Source of the DNA: Micromonospora inositola
GTDB taxonomy: Bacteria > Actinomycetota > Actinomycetes > Mycobacteriales > Micromonosporaceae
Length of the DNA: 64,000 bases
Assembly: GCF_900090285.1 (NCBI RefSeq)
Contig: NZ_LT607754.1
Location: 5,048,001-5,112,000 of the forward strand
Reading direction: 5' to 3'
Position 1 is the first letter of the stretch. The number at the start of each line of letters is the position of its first letter. The notes beneath the pieces were generated by a model. The model was not told where the DNA came from and did not search any database. It saw only the letters and a list, made by a program, of their open reading frames with translations. The translations under genes and the position numbers were made by a program. Shown piece after piece: positions 8,872 to 18,631 of the stretch.

Positions 8872-9540
8872 TCAGCGGGGCCAGGCGGCCATCCGGCGGC
8901 GTACCTGGGCCACCCGGGCCGCGTCGAGCCCGTAGCGCGCGAAGCGACGGTCCGGCACCTGGTCCAGGTAGCGGCCGGCGGCGCGAACGTCGTCGAGGTC
9001 CAGCGCCGGGTCGACCTGGCGGGCCAGTTCCAGCAGTTCCGCCACGTCGTAGTGCTCCAGCGCGGAGGACACGTCGATGTAGTCGCGCACCTCGCGCCGA
9101 TTGACCAGCGCGGCGGTCTTGTTCGCGATCAGGTCGCGGACGTCCATCACCGGGCCGAGGTCCATCACCACCGGGCTGCGGTGCCGGTCGAGGCGGGCCA
9201 GGCTCAACCGGATCTGCCGGCCGTCCCGGCTCACCACGAAGTCCCGCAGGTCCCGGTCGAAGCCGTCGAACAGCTCACCGAGCTCGCTGCCCGGGTCGGC
9301 GTCCACCACCTCGTAACCGGCCCGCTCCAGCGCCGTACGCACCCCGGCCGCCGCCGCGGCAGCCGCCCCCTCCACGTCCGCGAAGAGATCCACATCCTCC
9401 GTCGGGCGGGTGACCAGGCCGTGCGCCGCCCACGCCACCCCGCCACCCAGCACGAACCGGTGCGGCCCGGCGGCCGCGAGGGCCACCCGGGCCACCTCCC
9501 GGTAGAACTCGTGCAGGTGGGTCACGGCGTGCGAGGTCAC
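8872..9540 (-). CDS. AbiEii-like nucleotidyltransferase
   Basis: A 222-residue protein with the AbiEii/AbiGii signature: RFVLGGGVAWAAHG, then TRPTEDVDLFAD (the Gly-Gly and Asp-x-Asp metal site of nucleotidyltransferases), and downstream VMDVRDLIANKTAAL and RREVRDYIDV, which match the Lys and Asp motifs of the family. Members are toxins of type IV-like systems that modify RNA or tRNA. It lies 10 bp after the small gene at 9551-9892 on the same strand, so the two are one operon. Whether that gene neutralises it is unknown. Confidence 0.8.
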   Translation of the reverse strand: MTSHAVTHLHEFYREVARVALAAAGPHRFVLGGGVAWAAHGLVTRPTEDVDLFADVEGAAAAAAAGVRTALERAGYEVVDADPGSELGELFDGFDRDLRDFVVSRDGRQIRLSLARLDRHRSPVVMDLGPVMDVRDLIANKTAALVNRREVRDYIDVSSALEHYDVAELLELARQVDPALDLDDVRAAGRYLDQVPDRRFARYGLDAARVAQVRRRMAAWPR

Positions 9541-9550
9541 CGGCGGCGGA

Positions 9551-9892
9551 TCACGCGGCGCGCAGGCCGCGGTGCCGGCTCTCCCACGCCACCCGTACGC
9601 CCCGCGGCAGGTTCAGCCGCCGCCACACCCGACGCAGCGTCCGACCGTTGATCAGCGCCCGGAGGTCGTCGGTGCGGGTCGTCTCGCGCAGCACGTTCTC
9701 GTACATCCAGAGCAGGTCGTCCGGGTCACCCAGATCGAAGGCGCGCTCGCTGCTCCACATCAGCCGCACTGGCAGCTCGATGACGCCCCGGGTGGGGCCG
9801 GTCAGCTCGGCGAGCGTCCGGGCCACCACGGCGGGGCGACCCGGTCGGGCCAGCTGGGCCGCCGGGGTCGTCGTGGGGGAGAGCGCCTGCAT
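9551..9892 (-). CDS. Putative partner of the AbiEii-like protein
   Basis: A 113-residue protein starting MQALSPTTTPAAQLARPGRP. The middle reads VIELPVRLMWSSERAFDLGD then PDDLLWMYENVLRETTRTDD, and the C-terminus is Arg-rich. ATG 9892 sits just inside the start of the open region. It precedes the nucleotidyltransferase by 10 bp, the order (small first gene, enzyme second) of toxin-antitoxin operons. I do not recognise an AbiEi winged helix. The role as cognate antitoxin is inference from position. Confidence 0.7.
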   Translation of the reverse strand: MQALSPTTTPAAQLARPGRPAVVARTLAELTGPTRGVIELPVRLMWSSERAFDLGDPDDLLWMYENVLRETTRTDDLRALINGRTLRRVWRRLNLPRGVRVAWESRHRGLRAA

Positions 9893-10149
9893 GGTGTCAG
9901 GGTAACGCCAACTCGGCTTCGGGCTGGTCTCCGGTTGTGGGCTTTCCTGCCGATGCCTCTTTCCGCTGCGCCTTTCTCGCTGCCGCTGCGCCGTCCGTTG
10001 CGGTTCGTTGTCGGTTGCGGTGGGGGGTGTGGCCCGCCATGCGGCGTGGATACCGCCTAGTCGGGGATCTGGTGCCGGTTGTCCGTTGCGGGCGGCCCGG
10101 GCGGCCGGGCGGCGGGGGTCTGGTGCCGGATGTCCGTTTCTGGGTGTGA

Positions 10150-10428
10150 CCGGCGGCATCCTGGCGGCGGAATCGTCGGGGCCTCGGGGTCGTTACATCT
10201 CCCGTACGGCCGAGTACCTGGCCCGCTCGAGCGGGCCGATGGGACGGGCCCCCGGAATGATGGTGGGCCGGCGGTCGTTACACATGGTCCCGGCGCCGCG
10301 AAGAGGCCCCGCCCCGCGGCTGGCACCGGGCAGAGACTTTCCCCTTGCAGTTTTTGAGCGCCTGACGGTGCTTGCGCACGTGCCGGCCCCCACCGGTGTG
10401 TGCGTCGACCCCCGAATGGAGCTTCACC
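10150..10428 (+). promoter_or_regulatory. Conserved structured 5' leader, copy 2
   Basis: It has the same elements as copy 1: two GTCGTTACA boxes 85 bp apart, the GGCCCGCTCGAGCGGGCC palindrome, and the CCCGG-GCCGCG / CGCGGC-CCGGG stem followed by GACTTTCCCC. The few substitutions lie mostly in presumed loops. One near 10207 (ACGGCC for ACGACC) turns an A into G opposite a T, keeping a G-T pair in the first hairpin. The 150 bp before it (9893-10043) carry no gene that I can support. Confidence 0.5.
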
Positions 10429-11025
10429 ATGAACACGATCATGCGTAAGAGCGTTCTGGGTATTGCTGGTCTGGCTTTCACCGGTGGCGTGTTCGCCGGT
10501 CCGGTCGCCGCGCACGCCGACGCCACCCCGGTGGCCGGCAAGCCGGTCGCTGTCGCCGTGCAGGCCGACAAGCCGGGCGTGGACAAGGGCAAGCTGATTC
10601 CGCATGGTGTGCAGGGCGCGCAGTCGAAGATCACCCTGAACGGTGAGCAGACCGGCAACGCCAAGGCGATCATCGCGGCGACGAAGAAGGCGGGTCTGCC
10701 GGAGCGGGCCGCGGTCATCTCGATCGCCACCAGCCTGCAGGAGTCGAAGCTGGAGAACCTGGGTCACCTCGGTGACGCCAACGACCACGACTCGTTGGGC
10801 CTGTTCCAGCAGCGCCCGTCCTCGGGTTGGGGCACGCCGAAGCAGATCACCGACCCCGAGTACGCGACCCTGGCGTTCGAGAAGGGTCTCAAGCAGGTCG
10901 ACGGCTGGCAGGACATGCCGCTGACCGAGGCCGCCCAGACGGTGCAGGTGTCGGCCTACCCGGACGCCTACGCCCAGTGGGAGCAGCAGGCCGCCGACAT
11001 CGTCGCCCAGCACTGGAACAGCTGA
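10429..11025 (+). CDS. Secreted lysozyme-fold-like protein, copy 2
   Basis: A 198-residue near-twin of the protein encoded at 506-1096. It has the same signal peptide and the same C-terminal domain with LQESKL and GLFQQRPSSGW. The only protein-level difference is an extra Val-Ala in the linker (PVAVAVQ against PVAVQ). Differences at DNA level are silent third-position changes. A good Shine-Dalgarno-like GGAG lies 8 bp before ATG 10429. Two near-identical secreted products with the same leader suggest dosage or differential promoter use. Confidence 0.8.
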   Translation: MNTIMRKSVLGIAGLAFTGGVFAGPVAAHADATPVAGKPVAVAVQADKPGVDKGKLIPHGVQGAQSKITLNGEQTGNAKAIIAATKKAGLPERAAVISIATSLQESKLENLGHLGDANDHDSLGLFQQRPSSGWGTPKQITDPEYATLAFEKGLKQVDGWQDMPLTEAAQTVQVSAYPDAYAQWEQQAADIVAQHWNS

Positions 11026-11043
11026 CCCACACAACCGAACAAC

Positions 11044-11086
11044 ATGCCGCTGGCCGGCACCCCGACGAGGGTGCCGGCCAGCGGCA
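11044..11086 (+). terminator. Hairpin terminator after copy 2 gene
   Basis: ATGCCGCTGGCCGGCACCC pairs perfectly with GGGTGCCGGCCAGCGGCAT around CGACGA, 18 bp after the stop codon. It is a 19-bp perfect stem. Confidence 0.85.
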
Positions 11087-11350
11087 TTTCCACGTACCGC
11101 AGAAGAACCGCGACCGCCGCACGGACCGTGACCAAGGCCCCCACCGCAACCAGAAACCAAAGCGCAGCCGAAGTAGGGCAAGTGACGGCGGTCACCGGGG
11201 GTGCCGGAACACCGGACCCGGTGGCATCGTTGTGCAGAGCGTCGGTGTGTCCAGTGTCCCCGGGCCTCACCCAAATTGCCTTCGCGGAATACCGTTCGGC
11301 TGGAGCCGCGTCGTGCCACTCGCCGAGAGGCGACCTGCACACCGACACCC

Positions 11351-11383
11351 AGCGGCGCCCCGGCCATATGGCCGGGGCGCCGC
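11351..11383. terminator. Perfect hairpin upstream of formate dehydrogenase
   Basis: AGCGGCGCCCCGGCC and GGCCGGGGCGCCGCT pair around ATAT, followed by TGTGTGTG. The 385 bp from 11087 to 11472 contain no gene I can support. The hairpin insulates the formate dehydrogenase operon from upstream transcription, or could end a short unannotated transcript. Confidence 0.7.
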
Positions 11384-11472
11384 TGTGTGTGTGCATGCAC
11401 CCTCGAGTCGCGGCCGCCCGACCGCTGGCCTATGTTCAGAAGGTCAGCTTCCGCCGGGAGGGGGTGTTCCGG

Positions 11473-14400
11473 TTGGGTCTCCGGACCTTCATCGAGGGTT
11501 GGCCGGTCTACCGGCAGCTCACCGGCACCGACCCGCTCGGCCGGGGCGCCTCGGCGCAGTCCGCCCGTTCGGCCGGCCTGACCGCGCGTACCGAGACCGC
11601 CGACAGCATGGCCCGCTCGGTCTGCCCGTACTGCGCGGTGGGCTGCGGGCAGCGGGTGTTCGTCAAGGATGGCCAGGTCACCCAGATCGAGGGCGACCCG
11701 GACAGCCCGATCTCCCGCGGTCGGCTCTGCCCCAAGGGGTCGGCCAGCAAGAGCCTGGTCACCAGTCCGCTGCGCCAGACCAAGGTCCGCTACCGCCGGC
11801 CTTACGGCACGGAGTGGGAGGACCTGGAGCTCGACGTCGCGCTCGACATGATCGCCGACCGGATCCTCGCCGCCCGCGACGAGACCTGGGAGGACGTCGA
11901 CGACCAGGGCCGCCCGCTGAACCGGACGCTGGGCATCTCCAGTCTGGGCGGGGCGACGCTGGACAACGAGGAGAACTACCTCATCAAGAAGCTGTTCACC
12001 GCGATGGGGGCACTCCAGATCGAGAACCAGGCCCGGATTTGACACTCCGCCACCGTCCCCGGTCTGGGGACCAGCTTCGGTCGCGGCGGCGCCACCGACT
12101 TCCAGCAGGCACTGATCCACTCTGACGTCATCGTCATCCAGGGCTCCAACATGGCCGAGGCCCACCCCGTGGGCTTCCAGTGGGTGATGGAGGCGAAGAA
12201 GCGCGGCGCCAAGGTCTTCCACGTCGACCCCCGGTTCACCCGGACCAGCGCGGTCGCCGACACGTACCTGCCGATCCGGGCCGGCACGGACATCGCCCTG
12301 CTCGGCGGCGTGGTGCGGTACATCCTGGAGAACGAGCTCGACTTCCGGGAGTACGTGGTCGCCTACACCAACGCGGCGACCATCGTCAGCGAGCAGTTCG
12401 CCGACACCGAGGACCTCGACGGCCTCTTCTCCGGCTTCAACCCGGAGACCGCCTCGTACGACCAGACCAGCTGGCAGTACGAGGGGCACGAAGAGCAGAC
12501 CGGGACCAGGGGCAGCGGCAAGGAGCGGGAGACCGCGGCCGGCCTGCGGCACGAGTCGCACGGCGCGCCGGTGCCGGGTGAGACCCAGCGGGACGAGACG
12601 TTGCAGCACCCGCGTTGCGTCTACCAGATCCTCAAGCGGCACTTCTCCCGCTACACGCCGGAGATGGTGGAGCGGGTGTGCGGCATCCCGCAGGAGAAGT
12701 TCCTGGAGCTGGCGCGCGCCTGGACGGAGAACTCCGGCAGGGAGCGGACCGGCGCGCTGGTCTACTCGGTCGGCTGGACGCAGCACAGCGTGGGCGTGCA
12801 GTACATCCGCACGGGGGCGATCATCCAACTGCTGCTGGGCAACGTGGGCCGACCGGGTGGGGGCATCCTGGCGCTGCGCGGGCACGCCAGCATCCAGGGC
12901 TCGACGGACATCCCGACGTTGTTCAACCTGCTGCCCGGCTATCTGCCGATGCCGCACCACGCCGACCACCCGACGTTCGACGAGTGGGTGGACAGCATCC
13001 GGCACCCCGGGCAGAAGGGCTTCTGGGGCAACTCGCGGGCCTTCGCGGCCAGCCTGCTCAAGGCGTACTGGGGTGACGCGGCGACGCCGGAGAACGACTT
13101 CTGCTACGGCTACCTGCCCCGGATGACCGGCGACCACGGGACGTACCAGCAGGTGCTGAACATGATCGACGGCAAGGTCAAGGGCTACTTCCTGCTCGGT
13201 CAGAACCCGGCGGTCGGCTCGGCGCACGGCCGCGCGCAGCGGCTGGGCATGGCCAACCTGGACTGGTTGGTGGTCCGCGACCTGTTCCTGATCGAGAGCG
13301 CGACGTTCTGGAAGAGCAGCCCGGAGATCGCCACCGGCGAGATCGTGCCGGCGGAGTGCCGGACCGAGGTCTTCTTCCTGCCCGCCGCGTCGCATGTGGA
13401 GAAGGAGGGCACCTTCACGCAGACCCAGCGGTTGCTGCAGTGGCGGGAGAAGGCCCTCGACCCGCCGGGCGACTGCCGCTCCGAGCTGTGGTTCTTCTAC
13501 CACCTCGGCCGGGTCCTGCGGGAGAAGCTGGCCAACTCCGACAAGCCCCGGGATCGGGCGCTGCTCGACCTCGCCTGGGACTACCCGACGCACGGCGACA
13601 AGGCCGAGCCGAGCGCCGAGGCGGTGTTGAAGGAGATCAACGGCTACGAGGTGGCCACCGGCCGCCCGTTGTCGCTGTTCAGCGAGGCCAAAGAGGACGG
13701 CTCCACCGCCATCGGCTGCTGGATCTACAGCGGCGTCTACGCCGACGGGGTCAACCAGGCCGCCCGCCGCAAGTCGCGGCACGAGCAGGACTGGGTCGCC
13801 GCCGAGTGGGGCTGGGCCTGGCCGGCGAACCGCCGGACCCTCTACAACCGCGCCTCCGCCGACCCGCAGGGCCGCCCGTGGAGCGAGCGGAAGAAGTACG
13901 TCTGGTGGGACCCGGAGAAGGGCGAGTGGACCGGGTACGACGTGCCGGACTTCGAGAAGACCAAGCCACCGACATACCGGCCGCCGAAGGACGCCTCCGG
14001 CCCGGAGGCGATCGCCGGCGACGACCCGTTCGTCATGCAGGGCGACGGCAAGGCCTGGCTCTACGCCCCCACCGGAGTGCTCGACGGCCCGTTGCCGACC
14101 CACTACGAGCCGGCCGAGTCGCCGATGCGCAACCCGATGTACGGCCAGCAGGCCAACCCGACCCGCAAGGTGTACAACCACCCGGTGAACCGGATGAACC
14201 CCAGCCCGCCGGAGGCGCACAGCGAGGTCTTCCCGTACGTCTTCACGGTCAGCCGGCTCACCGAGCACCACACCGCGGGCGGCATGAGCCGTACCGTCCG
14301 GCCCCTCGCGGAGTTGCAGCCGGAGATGTTCGTGGAGGTGTCCCCGGAGTTGGCCGCGCAGGTCGGACTGGCCCACCGGGGTTGGGCGCACCTGGTCAGC

Positions 14401-14796
14401 GGCCGGGCGGTGATCGAGGCGAAGGTGCTGGTGACCGACCGGCTCACCCCGCTGCGGGTGGACGGCCGGGTGATCCACCAGCTCTGGCTGCCGTACCACT
14501 TCGGTCCCGAGGGTCTGGTCACCGGCGACTCGGCCAACGACCTGTTCGGCATCACCCTGGACCCGAACGTGCTGATCCAGGAGAGCAAGGTCGGCACCTG
14601 TGACATCCGGCCCGGCCGGCGGCCCACCGGCCCGGCCCTGCTCGACCTGGTCGCCGAATACCAGCGCCGGGCCGGGATGACCGCCGACCGGCAGGTGCCG
14701 ATCGTCACCACCGACGCGGCCGGCGGGCACGACGCGGCCGGCTACACCGACGCGCGGTCCGCCGAGGCGGCGCGGGACGGGGGCGGGGATGCCTGA
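11473..14796 (+). CDS. fdhA: Selenocysteine formate dehydrogenase, catalytic subunit
   Basis: An 1107-residue molybdopterin oxidoreductase that oxidises formate to CO2. Residues about 45-90 carry the [4Fe-4S] motif (SVCPYCAVGCGQ ... GRLCPKG). TGA at 12040-12042 interrupts NQARI-(U)-HSATVPGLG, exactly where formate dehydrogenases carry catalytic Sec followed by His, so it is decoded as Sec about residue 190. The reading then runs to 14796, through FHVDPRFTRTSAVADTYLPI, GNVGRPGGGILALRGHA and the C-terminal cofactor domain. A hydrophilic insertion (about residues 335-375, EQTGTRGSGKERE...) is unusual. TTG 11473 (MGLRTFIEGWPVYRQL) has GGGAGGGG 10 bp ahead; GTG 11464 is the alternative. Overlaps fdhB by 8 bp. 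Confidence 0.93.
12040..12071 (+). promoter_or_regulatory. Sec UGA codon and bacterial SECIS minihelix
   Basis: Directly after the in-frame TGA (12040-12042), GTCCCC (12055-12060) pairs with GGGGAC (12066-12071) and closes the loop GGTCT (12061-12065). The SelB-binding loop of E. coli fdhF is also GGUCU and begins 22 nt from the U of UGA; here the same loop begins 22 nt from the T of TGA. This supports Sec insertion by the SelB encoded 6.6 kb downstream. Confidence 0.88.
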
Positions 14797-15832
14797 CGCC
14801 AACAGCCTCTACGGCCCCCTGGACCCGGCGCCGGACGCGGGCTGGGCCGACGCCGGGCCGCGGGTCGGCTTCTTCACCGACACCAGCGTCTGCATCGGCT
14901 GCAAGGCGTGCGAGGTGGCCTGCAAGGAGTGGAACGCCGTCCCGGCCTCGGGCTTCGACCTGCTCGGCATGTCGTACGACAACACCGGCGCGTTGACCGC
15001 CAACTCGTGGCGGCACGTGGCCTTCATCGAGCAGCCCCGCCCGGCCGGGCACCGCACCCCGCCGTTCGAGGGCGATCCGACCGGGTCGGCGGTGAGCCCG
15101 GCCAGCGCGGCGGTCGCCGCCGAGGTGGGCAACGACGCCGGCACCGATCCGGGGGTGCCCCCGGGCGAGCCGCAGGCCGCCGCCCGGATGGCCGCCGGGC
15201 CGGAGTTCCTCGGCATGCCGGGCGCCCAGCCGCCTGGCCGGTCCAGCGGCGTCGAGGAACGCACCGACTTCCGCTGGCTGATGATGTCGGACGTCTGCAA
15301 GCACTGCACCCACGCCGCCTGCCTGGACGTCTGCCCGACCGGGTCGCTGTTTCGCACCGAGTTCGGCACCGTGGTGGTGCAGGAGGACATCTGCAACGGC
15401 TGCGGCTACTGCATCTCCGCCTGCCCGTACGGGGTGATCGACCAGCGCAAGAGCGACGGCCGGGCCTGGAAGTGCACGCTGTGCTACGACCGGCTCGGCG
15501 CGGGCATGACCCCGGCCTGCGCCCAGGCCTGCCCGACCGAGTCGATCCAGTACGGGCCGCTCGACGAGCTGCGCGAGCGGGCCGCCCAGCGGGTCGCCAC
15601 CCTGCACGAGCGGGGCGTCCCGGAGGCCCGGCTCTACGGCAACGACCCGACCGACGGGGTCGGCGGGGACGGCGCGTTCTTCCTGCTCCTCGACGAACCG
15701 GAGGTCTACGGCCTCCCCCCGGACCCGGTGGTCACCACCCGGGACCTGCCGAAGACGTACAAGCGGGCCGGCCTGGCCGCGCTGGCCATGGTGGCGGCGG
15801 CCGTCGCCGCGTTCGTCGGAGGTTCATCGTGA
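14789..15832 (+). CDS. fdhB: Formate dehydrogenase iron-sulfur subunit
   Basis: A 347-residue HybA/FdnH-type electron-transfer subunit. Four [4Fe-4S] cysteine clusters are visible: CIGCKACEVACKEW, CKHCTHAACLDVCP, CNGCGYCISACPYG, and CTLCYDRLGAGMTPACAQACP. A single hydrophobic helix near the C-terminus (AGLAALAMVAAAVAAFVGG) anchors it in the membrane as in FdnH. It passes electrons from the Mo/W centre to the membrane subunit. ATG 14789 overlaps the fdhA stop, and its TGA overlaps the next gene's GTG, so the three genes are translationally coupled. Confidence 0.92.
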   Translation: MPDANSLYGPLDPAPDAGWADAGPRVGFFTDTSVCIGCKACEVACKEWNAVPASGFDLLGMSYDNTGALTANSWRHVAFIEQPRPAGHRTPPFEGDPTGSAVSPASAAVAAEVGNDAGTDPGVPPGEPQAAARMAAGPEFLGMPGAQPPGRSSGVEERTDFRWLMMSDVCKHCTHAACLDVCPTGSLFRTEFGTVVVQEDICNGCGYCISACPYGVIDQRKSDGRAWKCTLCYDRLGAGMTPACAQACPTESIQYGPLDELRERAAQRVATLHERGVPEARLYGNDPTDGVGGDGAFFLLLDEPEVYGLPPDPVVTTRDLPKTYKRAGLAALAMVAAAVAAFVGGSS

Positions 15833-17142
15833 GTCCGGACCGCGCCCCCGTGGGCGCCCTGTTCCGCCGCTTCCGCGAGCGGCTCGCCGCCGAGGGCCCC
15901 GACCGCCTCGGCGGTCCGGGGCCACGCACCGGACACGGGTCGAAGGTGAACCCGGGCGGCGGCACGAACGGCAGCCGGGCGGCCGGGCCGGAGACGGGCG
16001 GCCCGAACGGCACCCCGTTGAGTGGAACGGGGACGGCTGCACCGGGGAGCGGCAGCCCGGCGACCGGCACCGGGGCGGGCGTGGCCCGGACCGACTCCGG
16101 AGCGGCGGAGGTCCGGCTGGCCCCGCATCCGCCCCGCGACGTCGAGCCGGTGGAGCGGCCGCGCCGGCGGGGCCGCAAGGGCGGCGGCGGGGAGCAGCTC
16201 ACCGTCCCGCCCGCCGAGTTCACCTCCTACTACGGGCGACCCATCCTCAAGGCCCCGGTGTGGAAGTGGGACATCGCCGCGTATCTGTTCACCGGGGGTC
16301 TGGCCGCCGGTTCGTCCATACTGGCCGCCGGCGGGCAGCTCACCGGGCGGCCGGCGCTGCGCCGGGCCGGCCGGGTCAGCTCCCTGGCCGCGGTCGGCGC
16401 CAGCGCGTACTTCCTGGTCAACGACCTCGGCAAGCCGAGCCGGTTCCACCACATGCTGCGGGTGGCGAAGCTGACCTCGCCGATGTCGGTGGGCACCTGG
16501 ATCCTCACCACCTTCGGCCCGGCCGCCGGCCTGGCCGCGGTCGCCGAGGCCGCGCCCTGGCTGCCCGAACGCGGGCTGCTCGGGCTGGGCCGGCGGCTGC
16601 TGCCCCCGGTCGGGCACGCCGCCGGGCTGGTCGCCGCGGTCACCGCGCCGGCCCTCGCCACGTACACCGGGGTGCTGCTCGCCGACACGGCGGTGCCGTC
16701 CTGGCACGAGGCGTACCCGGAACTGCCGACCATCTTCGCGGGCAGCGCCCTGGCCAGCGGCGCCGGCGTGGGGCTGCTCGCCGCGCCGCCGGCGCAGGCC
16801 GGCCCGGCGCGCCGCCTCGCAGTGGCCGGCGCGGCCCTGGAGCTGTGGGGTTCGCACCGGGTGGAGAACCGGCTCGGCCTGCTCAGCGAGCCGTACGCGA
16901 CCGGCACCGCCGGCCGGCTGCTGCGCGCCGGTCGGGCGCTGACCGCCGCCGGAGTGGCCGGCGCGCTGGTCGGCCGGCGCAGCCGGGCCGTCTCCGCGCT
17001 CTCCGGCGGGGCGCTGCTGGCCGCCGCCGTCTGCACCCGGTTCGGCATCTTCCACGGTGGCGTCGCCTCCGCGAAGGACCCCCGGTACACCGTGGTGCCG
17101 CAGCGGGAGCGGGCCGACCGGCGGGTGGCCGCGGGGGACTGA
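15829..17142 (+). CDS. nrfD: NrfD-type membrane subunit of formate dehydrogenase
   Basis: A 437-residue protein. Residues 1-130 form an unusual hydrophilic Gly/Pro/Thr-rich extension; after EFTSYYGRPILKAPVWKWDI the chain becomes an NrfD/PsrC-like membrane domain with about eight to nine hydrophobic segments (for example YLFTGGLAAGSSILAAGG, WILTTFGPAAGLAAV, ALATYTGVLLADTAVPSWHE). It replaces the cytochrome b subunit FdnI and should hand electrons to menaquinone. GTG 15829 overlaps the fdhB stop (GTGA). The extension has no recognised domain. Confidence 0.88.
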   Translation: MSPDRAPVGALFRRFRERLAAEGPDRLGGPGPRTGHGSKVNPGGGTNGSRAAGPETGGPNGTPLSGTGTAAPGSGSPATGTGAGVARTDSGAAEVRLAPHPPRDVEPVERPRRRGRKGGGGEQLTVPPAEFTSYYGRPILKAPVWKWDIAAYLFTGGLAAGSSILAAGGQLTGRPALRRAGRVSSLAAVGASAYFLVNDLGKPSRFHHMLRVAKLTSPMSVGTWILTTFGPAAGLAAVAEAAPWLPERGLLGLGRRLLPPVGHAAGLVAAVTAPALATYTGVLLADTAVPSWHEAYPELPTIFAGSALASGAGVGLLAAPPAQAGPARRLAVAGAALELWGSHRVENRLGLLSEPYATGTAGRLLRAGRALTAAGVAGALVGRRSRAVSALSGGALLAAAVCTRFGIFHGGVASAKDPRYTVVPQRERADRRVAAGD

Positions 17143-17187
17143 CCCGTCGCCGCGCTTCCGACGGATCTCTGTGGTTGACTGCTGCGT

Positions 17188-17283
17188 GGAGGCGTTCAGG
17201 CGGCTGGTGCCCCTCCCGGTCTTCAAAACCGGTGTGGTCCGGGACCCGGGCCAGGCGGGTTCGATTCCCGTCCGTCTCCGCCA
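17188..17283 (+). tRNA. selC: tRNA-Sec (anticodon TCA)
   Basis: A 96-nt tRNA with an extended acceptor (GGAGGCGT pairing with the C-rich 3' end CGTCTCCG, followed by encoded CCA). The anticodon loop CTTCAAA gives TCA (17223-17225), flanked by the CCGGT stem. A long variable arm precedes the T-arm GGTTCGATTCCC. The size, anticodon and position between the Sec-containing enzyme and selA identify it as selC. Confidence 0.95.
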
Positions 17284-17331
17284 AAGCAGGCGCAGGGAAT
17301 TTCCTGCCAGGCAGGCGCAGGGAGTTGACGC

Positions 17332-18630
<1,299 letters not shown>

Positions 18631-18631
18631 C

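Larger units (their letters stand above)
10044..11025. repeat. Long direct repeat, copy 2
   Basis: Second copy of the segment at 128-1096, same orientation. The first 100 bp are partly diverged, then the leader and gene are nearly identical up to the stop codon. The end of likeness exactly at the stop, with a different terminator in each copy, argues for conservation or gene conversion limited to leader plus gene rather than a very fresh block duplication. Confidence 0.9.

Noticed and set aside
10968..11396. Minus-strand frame with a hydrophobic segment near 11120-11195
   Set aside because: It is crossed by the perfect terminator at 11044-11086 and reads into the antisense of the secreted-protein gene; no start with a ribosome site.
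12040..12042. TGA in the formate dehydrogenase gene as a true stop (pseudogene)
   Set aside because: The codon is at the catalytic Sec position, a SECIS minihelix with the E. coli loop and spacing follows, and selC, selA and selB are downstream.
10057..14802. 1581-codon open frame on the minus strand opposite formate dehydrogenase
   Set aside because: It is antisense to fdhA and lacks any domain; GC-rich third positions create such shadows. The sense frame has Fe-S, Sec and cofactor motifs.
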